Positions 57,158-64,000 of a DNA stretch of 64,000 nucleotides are shown here, piece after piece. Made by a program: the position numbers and the translations under genes. Where the stretch lies: positions 1 through 64,000 of the forward strand of contig DATBAV010000018.1 in NCBI GenBank assembly GCA_036271315.1, given 5' to 3'. Every line of letters starts with the position of its first letter. Position 1 is the stretch's first letter. Source of the stretch: VRUE01 sp036271315 (lineage in GTDB: Bacteria; Actinomycetota; Thermoleophilia; Solirubrobacterales; 70-9). Below the pieces are notes generated by a model. The model saw only the letters and a program-made list of their open reading frames with translations. It did no database searches and was not told the origin of the DNA.

Positions 57158-58159
57158 ATGTCGTTGGCGACTAAACCGACTATCGGGCGCGCGGCCGAAT
57201 TCCGTGACCCCAATATTCGGAGAACCCCGCTCGGCCTGGGATGCGCGGGCCTGATGCAGATCCCCTCGCAGCGGCAGCGGCAGCGCTTGCTCGGCGAGGC
57301 TCACGCTCAGGGCCTCAGCCATTTCGACGTCGCCCGCATGTACGGGCTGGGGATGGCCGAGTCCGAGCTGGGCCGGTTCGCGCGCGGGCGCCGCGGGCAG
57401 GTCACGATTGCAACCAAGTTCGGGATCGAGCCCGGTTCTCCTCGGCTGGCGCGCCTGCAAGCGCCGGCGCGCGCCGCCCTCGCCCGCCTGCCAGCGCTGC
57501 GCGCGGCGCTGAAGCGCCGCGGGTCCGGTGGCTCCCACCCACCGCGTCGCTACGACGCGGCGATCGCCCAGGCGAGCCTCGAGACCAGCCTGCGCGAGCT
57601 GGGCACCGATTACGTCGACGTCTTCTTCGTCCACGACCCGGCGCCGAGCGACCACGTCGACCTCGACGGCCTGGGCGAGCTCTGCGAGGAGCTGATCGAG
57701 AGCGGCAAGATCCGGGCCTGGGGGATCTCCGGAGACCCGGATCCCTGCGCTGAGCTCAGTCGCGCCGCCGCCGGCTCGGTGCTTCAGGTTCGCGACGAGA
57801 TCTTCGCCCCGTTCCGACCCACTCCCGGCCCGGCGTCGCGAACGATCGCCTTCGGGGTGCTCGCGGGCGCCCTGTCGCGGATCCAGGCGCACCTCGCGGC
57901 CGACGCGGGGCGCCGCTCGCGCTGGCGGACCGAGGTGGGGCTGGACTGCGGCGACGCCGAGGTCCTCTCCTCGCTGCTGCTGCGCGACGCGCTCGACCGC
58001 AACCCAGGCGGAACGGTGCTCTTCGGCACGACGCGCCCCGAGCGGATCGGGCTGGCGGTCGCCGCCGCCGACCCCGACGCGCACGACGCCGACTCGCTGC
58101 GGGCCTTCCGGGAGTGCGTTCGCCGCGACTTCCACGGCGGGGGGAGCGAGCTTGGCTGA
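57158..58159 (+). CDS. aldo/keto reductase family protein
   Basis: 333 residues. RTPLGLGCAGLMQIPSQRQR opens the barrel; catalytic-type residues are Asp in SHFDVARMYGLG with its Tyr, Lys in TIATKFGIE and His in VFFVHDPAPSD. DYVDVFFVHDP and GKIRAWGISGDP are typical of the family. The NADPH-binding end (VLFGTTRPERIGLAV) is present. It lies between a sugar transferase and a GMC oxidoreductase, with which it overlaps by eight bases, so a sugar or glycan-related substrate is likely but unproven. Confidence 0.88.
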   Translation: MSLATKPTIGRAAEFRDPNIRRTPLGLGCAGLMQIPSQRQRQRLLGEAHAQGLSHFDVARMYGLGMAESELGRFARGRRGQVTIATKFGIEPGSPRLARLQAPARAALARLPALRAALKRRGSGGSHPPRRYDAAIAQASLETSLRELGTDYVDVFFVHDPAPSDHVDLDGLGELCEELIESGKIRAWGISGDPDPCAELSRAAAGSVLQVRDEIFAPFRPTPGPASRTIAFGVLAGALSRIQAHLAADAGRRSRWRTEVGLDCGDAEVLSSLLLRDALDRNPGGTVLFGTTRPERIGLAVAAADPDAHDADSLRAFRECVRRDFHGGGSELG

Positions 58160-59882
58160 GCGGGCCCTCGAGGCCGAGGTCGCCGTTGTCGGCGCCGGGC
58201 CGGCCGGCATCGTCGTCGCCCTCGAGCTGGCGCGGGCCGGGCACCGGGTGCTTCTCCTGGAGAGCGGTGGGGAGCGCTTCGACCCCGAGGCCCAGCGGCT
58301 CGCGGACCTGGTCGGCGAGGACCCCCATCACGTCGAGGGCGAGCTGTCGATGCGCCGCCAGGTCGGGGGTTCCTCCAACCTCTGGGGCGGCCGCTGCGTT
58401 CCCTTCGACCCGATCGACTTCGAGCCGCGGCCGATCGTCGGCGAGGCGCACTGGCCGCTCGGATACGACGAAATCTCGCCCTACTTGCAGCGGGCCTGCG
58501 ATTGGTGCCGCTGCGGCGAGCCGGTCTTCGATGCCGGGCAGGTGCCGGAGCTGGCGGGACGGGCGATCGTGCCCGGCTTCGCCGACGGCGACGTGCGCGC
58601 CAGCGAGCTCGAGCGCTGGTCGCTGCCGACGAACTTCGGCCGCGTCTACCGCGCCGAACTGGAGCGCTCGTCCTCGCTGCGACTCCAGACCGGCCTCACC
58701 TGCACCGAGATCGTCGCCTCTCGTGAGCCCTCAGGGAAAGGTCGCAGGCGGGTCGATCGCCTGCTCGCTCGGGACAAGGACGGCAGCCGGGTCACGGTGC
58801 GGGCCGAGCGCTACGTGATCGCGGCCGGTGGCCTCGGCGCGACGAAGCTGCTCTTCGCCTCGACCGGCAGCGATCCCGGCGGGATCGGTAACCACTCGGG
58901 CCACCTCGGCCGCTGGTACATGGCCCATGTCGAGGTCAGGGTCGGTCGCGTCGTCTTCACCACCCCACCCGAGCAGACGATCTACGGGCACGAGCGCGAC
59001 GGCGACGGGGTCTACGTGCGCCGCCGCTTCACCCTCAGCCCCGAGTTGCAACGGCGCGAGGACTTGCCCAACGCGGCGATCTGGTTGGTCAATCCCGAGA
59101 TTGGCGATGCCTCGCACGGCAGCGGGATCCTCTCCTTCGTCTACCTGATGCTGATCTCGCCGGTCGGGCGCTACTGCGTCGCCGAGGGGATCCGCCAGGC
59201 CCACGTCAAGACGAGCAGCCCGACCACCGTGCGTGCCCACCTGCGCAACGTCCTGCGCGACCTCGGCCCGGCGGCCGCCTTCGCGCTCAGCTTTGGCTAC
59301 CGGCGCTTCCTGCGCCGCGGCCGCAAGGTCCCCGGCTTCTTCGTCCCCAGCGCCGGCAACGCCTACCCGCTGCTTTACCACGGCGAGCACCTGCCGCACC
59401 GGGAGAGCTTCGTCGAGCCGACGGATCGGCTCGACGCCAGCGGGATGCCGCGGCTGCGGACCAACCTCCACTTCGGCGAGGAGGACGTGCGCGCCGTTTT
59501 GCGGGCGCACGAGCAGCTCGACCGCTCGCTGCGCGAGCAGCGGCTGGGGCGGGTCGAGATGATCCACGACGACGTCGAGGCGGCGATCCGCGAGCAGCTC
59601 TTCGGCGGCTACCACCAGGCGGGAACGACGCGGATGTCGCGGCTGCCCGAGGACGGCGTCGTCGACGGGAACCTCGCGGTGCATGGCTTCGATGACCTCT
59701 TCGTCGCCAGCAGCGCGACTTTCCCGACCTCGAGTCAGGCCAACTCGACCTTCATGCTGGTCGCCTTCGCGGTGCGCCTCGCCGATCGGCTCTCGAGCGA
59801 GCTGAGCTCGCCATCAGGCCGAAGAAGAAGGGCAGCCCCTCGACCAGGTATCGCCGACCCAGTCGCCGCGGCTCCTGACTGA
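58152..59882 (+). CDS. GMC-type FAD oxidoreductase
   Basis: 576 residues from TTG. FAD loop AEVAVVGAGPAGIVVALELA, the GMC-type SMRRQVGGSSNLWGGRCVPF, mid-chain VIAAGGLGATKLLF, and C-terminal GGYHQAGTTRMSRLPEDGVV with HGFDDLFVASSATFPTSSQA, where the active-site His/Asn pair is found. The family oxidises alcohols or sugars. Its last 25 residues lie beyond the normal end, are Arg/Pro-rich, and the gene end overlaps the converging WecB gene by 131 bases. Likely partner of the aldo/keto reductase in making an unusual sugar. Confidence 0.88.
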   Translation: MAERALEAEVAVVGAGPAGIVVALELARAGHRVLLLESGGERFDPEAQRLADLVGEDPHHVEGELSMRRQVGGSSNLWGGRCVPFDPIDFEPRPIVGEAHWPLGYDEISPYLQRACDWCRCGEPVFDAGQVPELAGRAIVPGFADGDVRASELERWSLPTNFGRVYRAELERSSSLRLQTGLTCTEIVASREPSGKGRRRVDRLLARDKDGSRVTVRAERYVIAAGGLGATKLLFASTGSDPGGIGNHSGHLGRWYMAHVEVRVGRVVFTTPPEQTIYGHERDGDGVYVRRRFTLSPELQRREDLPNAAIWLVNPEIGDASHGSGILSFVYLMLISPVGRYCVAEGIRQAHVKTSSPTTVRAHLRNVLRDLGPAAAFALSFGYRRFLRRGRKVPGFFVPSAGNAYPLLYHGEHLPHRESFVEPTDRLDASGMPRLRTNLHFGEEDVRAVLRAHEQLDRSLREQRLGRVEMIHDDVEAAIREQLFGGYHQAGTTRMSRLPEDGVVDGNLAVHGFDDLFVASSATFPTSSQANSTFMLVAFAVRLADRLSSELSSPSGRRRRAAPRPGIADPVAAAPD

Positions 59883-60546
59883 GGCGGAAGAGCCACTCGA
59901 GGCCCGTGCGCTGCGCCCAGGCCGGGGCCCGGCGGACGTCGCCGGTGACGAAGCTGAAGCTGATCCCGAGCCCGATCTGCCAGGCGTCCGGCACCGTCTC
60001 GCGCAAGGAGTCCATCACCAGCAGCTGCTTGGCCAGCGGCAGGCCGATGTAGATCAGGTCGGGGCGCGCCGCCGCGATCCGGGCGCGGATCTCCTCCACG
60101 GCCGGCAGCGAACGCTCGAATCCCGGCGGCGGGCAGTGCGTCCCCGCGATCCCCAGTCCCGGGAACCTGCGACGCAGCTCGGCGGCGGCGTCGTCCGCCG
60201 TGCCGGGGGCGCCGCCGAGCAGGAAGAGGGTGCGCTCGCGGTGCGCGGCCGCCTGCGAGAGGGACCAGACCAGGTCCGAGCCGGCGACCCGGCCCGGCAG
60301 CGGCGTGCCCTGCAGGCGACTGGCCCAGATCAGCGGCATGCCGTCGGGGACGACTAGCTCGCAGCGCCGGAAGGCGCCGCGCACCGCCGCCGAGCGCCGG
60401 TGCGCGCGCAGGTGCTGGAGGTTGGGCGTGAGCACGCAGCCGCCGTCGCTGGAGTCGATGATCCGGCCCACGGCCTCCTGTGAGGAGACCGCGTCGAGGC
60501 GCATCTCGAGCAGCTCGATCGCGCGGTTGTTCAGCTCGGCGGGCAT
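59752..60546 (-). CDS. WecB/TagA/CpsF-family glycosyltransferase
   Basis: 264 residues from ATG 60546. Motifs: NNRAIELLEMRLDAVSSQEA, GCVLTPNLQHLRAHRRSAA, CELVVPDGMPLIWASRLQGT and LPGRVAGSDLVWSL, then FLLGGAPGTADDAAAEL and LIYIGLPLAKQLLVMDSLR with GISFSFVTGDVRRAP. The family adds ManNAc(A) or similar to lipid-linked sugars. Last gene of the minus-strand set; it overlaps the GT4 gene by 16 bases. Its C-terminal Arg-rich tail overlaps the converging GMC gene. Confidence 0.92.
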   Translation of the reverse strand: MPAELNNRAIELLEMRLDAVSSQEAVGRIIDSSDGGCVLTPNLQHLRAHRRSAAVRGAFRRCELVVPDGMPLIWASRLQGTPLPGRVAGSDLVWSLSQAAAHRERTLFLLGGAPGTADDAAAELRRRFPGLGIAGTHCPPPGFERSLPAVEEIRARIAAARPDLIYIGLPLAKQLLVMDSLRETVPDAWQIGLGISFSFVTGDVRRAPAWAQRTGLEWLFRLSQEPRRLGRRYLVEGLPFFFGLMASSARSRADRRGAPRRRPA

Positions 60547-61766
60547 TGGCTGGCGAAGAGCGCCTGCAGGCGCACCGCCGATCCCTCGCAGTCGAATCCG
60601 TCGGTAACCGCTTGGCGACCGTTGGCGCCCAGCGCCCGCCTTGCCTCGGGCTCCTCCAGCAGGTGTGCCAGCGAGTCGGTCAGCTCGTCGGCGCGGCCGG
60701 GGGCGACGAGGACGCCGCTGCGCCCGTGCTCGACCAGCTCGGGAATCCCGGCGATCCTGGTGGTGACGACCGGCAGGCCCATCGCCATCGCCTCCATCAG
60801 GACGACCGGCACGCCCTCGGCGAAGCTGGGCAGGCAGAAGATCGCGGCCCGTTCGTAGAGCTCGCGCAGCTCTTCCTGGCCGACGGCGCCGAGGAAGGAG
60901 ACCCGGTCGGCGACGTCGAGGCGCGCCACGGCGCTTTCCAGCTCGGGCCGCAGGGCGCCGTCGCCGGCGAGTTGCAGCTCGACGTCGATGCGGCGCTCGG
61001 TCAGGCGCGCGACCGCCTCGAGCAGGATCGTCTGGCCCTTCTCGGGGACGAGGCGGCCGATGTAGAGGATGACCGGGGTGCGGTCCGAGCCGTTGCGCTC
61101 GCTCGAGCGCGTGAACTGCGCGACCGGGATGCCGACGTGGACGACGTGGAGGCGATCCCAGTGCTCGGGGTCGGTCACGCTCATCAGCTGGCTGCGGGCG
61201 AAGTCGCTGATGCAGACCACGAAGTGCGCGCTCCGCACCTTCTCGGCGAGGCGAAAGTGGCGCAGGTCGTGGAACTCGGTCGGCCCGTGCATGGTGAAGC
61301 TCCACGTCCACGGCCGCTCTGGCTCAACCGCCGAGCCGATGCGGGTCGCCAGCAGGGCGATGTCGGCGGCGGCGTTGGCGAGGTGGACGTGGATATGGCG
61401 GATGCCCTGCTTGCGGCACTCGCTCCAGAGCACGACCGCCTCGGCGAAGTAGAAGAGCTGCCAGAGCCTTCCGCGCACTCCCGGCGGCGCGAGGCGAAGC
61501 GCGCCCCGCAGGGTCGAGAGGTACGTCCCCGGCGAGCGCAGCAGCAGCCTCGCGTGAGCGACCAGCTGGCGACGGCGGAAGGGCAGGATCGCGGTCGTGC
61601 TCGCGGCCGCCGACCGGTCGTTCTCGGCGAGCAGCTGGTCGGCGGGGGTGCGCCGGATCGAGAAGGTCGAGATCCGCAGGCCGAGCCGGCGCAGCGCTTC
61701 GACCTCGCGCAAGATGAAGGTGTGCGAGATCGCCGGGTAGGCCGAGCAGAAGTAGGCAATCCTCAT
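60531..61766 (-). CDS. glycosyltransferase family 4
   Basis: 411 residues from ATG 61766 (MRIAYFCSAYPAISHTFILR), which overlaps the GT2 stop as ATGA. The GT-B fold is shown by FSFTMHGPTEFHDLRHF-type donor-side residues, VILYIGRLVPEKGQTILLEA and the EX7E motif in FAEGVPVVLMEAMAMGLPVV. It resembles colanic-acid WcaL-type transferases. It would add a sugar to the growing polysaccharide in the cytoplasm. Confidence 0.93.
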   Translation of the reverse strand: MRIAYFCSAYPAISHTFILREVEALRRLGLRISTFSIRRTPADQLLAENDRSAAASTTAILPFRRRQLVAHARLLLRSPGTYLSTLRGALRLAPPGVRGRLWQLFYFAEAVVLWSECRKQGIRHIHVHLANAAADIALLATRIGSAVEPERPWTWSFTMHGPTEFHDLRHFRLAEKVRSAHFVVCISDFARSQLMSVTDPEHWDRLHVVHVGIPVAQFTRSSERNGSDRTPVILYIGRLVPEKGQTILLEAVARLTERRIDVELQLAGDGALRPELESAVARLDVADRVSFLGAVGQEELRELYERAAIFCLPSFAEGVPVVLMEAMAMGLPVVTTRIAGIPELVEHGRSGVLVAPGRADELTDSLAHLLEEPEARRALGANGRQAVTDGFDCEGSAVRLQALFASQCPPS

Positions 61767-62977
61767 GCCCGCACCTCGACCGGCTCGGCCTGCGCTGGCT
61801 CGCGCGTCGTCCTCACCCAGGCGGTGGGGCCTCGCCCGCTCAGCAACTTGCCGTAGAGGCCGAGCTTGTTCGCGACCAGGGCCGGGGTGGAGAGCAGCGC
61901 CCTGTAGACGTAGGCCGGGGCGCGCACGAGGCGCAGCCCGGCGAGCACGAAGGTGGCCTGCGCGAGGGTGGTGAAGAGCGAGAGCGCCAGCAGCCGCCGC
62001 GAGCCGAGCAGTAGGCCGGCCAGGGCGGAGCCGAGGTTGCCGATTGCGATCGCCGACTGGGGCGGGACCAGGCACTCGAGGCCGGCGTGGAGCCGCAGCG
62101 GGTCCCGCTTCGCCAGGCCGGCGAGGACGAGCCTCCCGCTCCAGCGCCGGATCAGCTGCAGCTTGCCCATTTCCCAGCGCGCCTGCTGGCTGGAGCTGGC
62201 CCTCAGCGAGGTCGGCACCGCCTGGCTGACCTGTGCCTCGGGCACGAACTCGACCCGCTCGCCGGCAAGCACCAGGCGCATGTGGAATTCGCCGTCCTCG
62301 ACCAGCCCGGTCGCGGTCCAGGGATTGCGTTCGAGCAGGTCCCTGGTGAAGGCCATGCCGGTCCCGACCAGGCCGCAGGAGAGGCCGAGCCGCTCCTTGC
62401 CGAGGAAGCGCACGGTGTCGCCGACAGCGAAGGCGGCGAAGCGCAGGGCGGAGGCGCTCGAGTCCTCCGGGTTGCCGGCGACGTAGTCGACCTGCATCGC
62501 TCGCGCCCCGGTCCGCAGCCGCGCGTCGATCGCCGCCAGCAGGTTGGCGGAGACGATGCAATCGGCGTCGACGAAGACGACCGCGTCGAACGGATCGTCG
62601 AGCGCGAGCAGGCGCTCCAGGGCCCAGACCAGGGCGAACCCCTTGCCGCGCCGCTCGGGATCGGCGCGCTCCCAGACCTCGGCGCCCGCCGCCGCGGCGA
62701 CGCCGGCGGTGCGGTCGCCGCAGTTGTCGGCGATGACGACGATCCGCCGCTCCTCGGCCGGGTAGGCGACGCCGGTCAGGGCCGCGAGCGTCGCCGCGAT
62801 CCCGGCCTCCTCGTCGTGCGCCGGCACCAGCACCGCGAGGCGCAGGTTGCGGCCGGGCGCGGCGGCGGGCGGTGCCGTTCGCCGGCGGGCGCTGCGGGCC
62901 GCCAACAGCAGCCCGAGCAGGTACAGGGTCGAGAGCGTCAGCGTGCCCTCCAGCGCCAGCAGGATGCGCCGGGCCAC
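61763..62977 (-). CDS. glycosyltransferase family 2, membrane-linked
   Basis: 404 residues from GTG. One N-terminal membrane span (LLALEGTLTLSTLYLLGLLL), a GT-A domain with LAVLVPAHDEEAGIAATLAA, the DxD-type VVFVDADCIVSANL, GTGMAFTRDLLERN with TGLVEDGEFHMRLV, and a QxxRW-type SSSQQARWEMGKLQ motif, then further spans. Its form recalls cellulose-synthase/NodC-like processive enzymes. It starts one base after the sulfotransferase stop region. Probably chain-forming for the surface polysaccharide. Confidence 0.9.
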   Translation of the reverse strand: MARRILLALEGTLTLSTLYLLGLLLAARSARRRTAPPAAAPGRNLRLAVLVPAHDEEAGIAATLAALTGVAYPAEERRIVVIADNCGDRTAGVAAAAGAEVWERADPERRGKGFALVWALERLLALDDPFDAVVFVDADCIVSANLLAAIDARLRTGARAMQVDYVAGNPEDSSASALRFAAFAVGDTVRFLGKERLGLSCGLVGTGMAFTRDLLERNPWTATGLVEDGEFHMRLVLAGERVEFVPEAQVSQAVPTSLRASSSQQARWEMGKLQLIRRWSGRLVLAGLAKRDPLRLHAGLECLVPPQSAIAIGNLGSALAGLLLGSRRLLALSLFTTLAQATFVLAGLRLVRAPAYVYRALLSTPALVANKLGLYGKLLSGRGPTAWVRTTREPAQAEPVEVRA

Positions 62978-62978
62978 C

Positions 62979-63845
62979 TCAGATGCTCCAGCTGGCGAAT
63001 TCCTTGCCGGTCAGGGTCCGCAGCCGCTCGACCTCGGGCCCGTAGAGCTGTTCCAACCTGGTGCGCAGGTCGCTCTCCAGGCTCGGTTCCGGCAGCGGGG
63101 GAAAGAGGTATTTCTCGGCGTTGCGGCGCAATCCGTGGCGGATGTGGGGCGGTATCCAGCGCCCCGCGGGCGCTACGGCCCGGCGCATGAAGCGGTTGTA
63201 GCCGGAGGGGTAGGTGCGCCGTTCGCTGCTCTTCAGCTTCTCGGTCTCGAAGTGTCGCGAGGTGAAGGTCTCGTCCACATCGAGGAAGCCGAACACCGTC
63301 CGCAGCACGGCATCGCGGTTGGTCAAGAAGTCGGCCTGGTCGAGGACGAGGATGCGCTCCTCGGGAAAGCAGCACAGGTAACCCTCCAGCTGCGAGGCGT
63401 AGAGGCTCATGCAGGTCTCGCCCAGTTCCGAGGGTTCCCGGTGGTCGTCCAGCACCTGCCGCAGCGAGCGCCGCTCGCCGCTGACCGAGACGCGGTGGCG
63501 GTAGTGGGAGACGGTGCGGGCCACCGGGTCGCGGACCAGGTAGACGATCTTCGCCTCCGGGATGAGGTCCTTGATTCGCTCCGGCGCCCCGGCGCGGATT
63601 GGGTCGTTGGCGTAGTTCGGCGAGGCCTCGCCGCGCACCGGCAGCGCCGGGTCGAAGAGCTCTTCGTAGGCCTCGAGGCTTTCGACCTGGCCGAGCTCGT
63701 AGCCCCGTCCGTTCGGCGGCCCGGCGAAGAAGTTGGTCTCCTTCACCGCCGACATCTGGATTTCCGGGTGCAGGTCCAGGTAGTAGTGGAGGCTGGTCGT
63801 GCCGGCCTTTGCCGCGCCGATGATGATGAAGGTAGGGAGGGCCAT
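62979..63845 (-). CDS. PAPS-dependent sulfotransferase
   Basis: 288 residues from ATG 63845 (MALPTFIIIGAAKAGTTSLH). The 5'-phosphosulfate loop is AAKAGTTSLHYYL; the 3'-phosphate motif is KIVYLVRDPVARTVSHYRHR. GEASPNYANDP and the final YPSGYNRFMRR-type stretch are also as in sugar sulfotransferases (heparan/Sulfotransfer_1 type). It would add sulfate to the polysaccharide made by the neighbouring genes. First gene of the minus-strand set; its upstream DNA (63846-64000) holds no visible gene. Confidence 0.92.
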   Translation of the reverse strand: MALPTFIIIGAAKAGTTSLHYYLDLHPEIQMSAVKETNFFAGPPNGRGYELGQVESLEAYEELFDPALPVRGEASPNYANDPIRAGAPERIKDLIPEAKIVYLVRDPVARTVSHYRHRVSVSGERRSLRQVLDDHREPSELGETCMSLYASQLEGYLCCFPEERILVLDQADFLTNRDAVLRTVFGFLDVDETFTSRHFETEKLKSSERRTYPSGYNRFMRRAVAPAGRWIPPHIRHGLRRNAEKYLFPPLPEPSLESDLRTRLEQLYGPEVERLRTLTGKEFASWSI

Positions 63846-64000
63846 TTCGCTCGCGTCCGCAACGTAGGTCGCGGCGACGAACTTTCGCCTCGGCTGTGAC
63901 TTTTTTGTGGTCTCCGGGCGGCGCGGAGAAACGCCGCAAGGAACCGGTCCCGAATTCCGTTGGGCGGCCAATCGCCGATCAACGAGGAGGAAGGGAAGGG

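Noticed and set aside
55522..57213. 563-codon minus-strand frame opposite the sugar transferase
   Set aside because: Asp/Arg/Gly-rich shadow without motif; only the small 57143 frame has coding-like features.

Overview
The window is about 64 kb of GC-rich chromosome from an actinobacterium. Several features point to the class Thermoleophilia (Solirubrobacterales-like), although no rRNA marker is present and this placement is inference: strong G/C in third codon positions, many GTG/TTG starts, genes that appear leaderless behind a TAGAnT-type -10 box, and a set of secreted repeat proteins (TIG/PASTA, carboxypeptidase-regulatory, HYDIN-like) of a kind common there. No phage, insertion sequence or CRISPR array was seen. 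Three tRNA genes are present: Pro-TGG, Arg-TCT and His-GTG.

Layout. 1-3.4 kb is a minus-strand fatty-acid degradation set (thiolase, class IV aminotransferase, acyl-CoA dehydrogenase, start of an enoyl-CoA hydratase). 3.4-10.8 kb holds housekeeping and stress genes: an MFS pump with a divergent HxlR regulator and paired operators, a 1-Cys peroxiredoxin, a Nudix hydrolase, SDR and OsmC proteins, a cobalamin adenosyltransferase and a DUF1015 protein. 10.8-28.2 kb mixes tRNAs, secreted or membrane proteins of unknown role, MsrA, a multi-pass membrane protein, hydrolases, a sulfide:quinone reductase-like flavoprotein, a sterol-desaturase-family enzyme and an arylsulfotransferase-family protein. 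28.2-31 kb is a TetR-SDR-menaquinone methyltransferase operon facing an SRPBCC gene across two operator copies. 31-34 kb has a sigma factor fused to an anti-sigma-like and extracytoplasmic tail, and a zinc-type CDF transporter. 34.8-38.8 kb is a three-gene lipid-phosphate module (lipid kinase, PAP2 phosphatase, membrane phosphodiesterase). 38.7-46 kb holds a metallo-beta-lactamase-fold hydrolase, small membrane proteins, a tandem TetR regulator and a SulP transporter.

The most interesting region is 47.5-54.5 kb: a plus-strand operon, tightly overlapped apart from a few short gaps, encoding a lasso-peptide pathway. Its order is secreted protein, HprK-like kinase 1, ABC ATPase, ABC-2 permease, PqqD/RRE (B1), transglutaminase-like leader protease (B2), HprK-like kinase 2, asparagine-synthetase-like lasso cyclase (C), and finally a 60-residue precursor (A). 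The precursor has the YxxP...G...LT leader and a core with Asp at position 9 plus two cysteines. Two kinase-like proteins, a two-part ABC-2 exporter and a long core make it an unusual cluster. A divergent ECF sigma factor sits upstream and a 15-bp hairpin terminator closes it.

Immediately after it (54.8-63.8 kb) is a polysaccharide locus: a LuxR-type regulator coupled to a polyprenyl-phosphate sugar transferase, an aldo/keto reductase and a GMC oxidoreductase on the plus strand, and a sulfotransferase, GT2, GT4 and WecB/TagA glycosyltransferase operon on the minus strand. Together they suggest a sulfated cell-surface or secreted polysaccharide.
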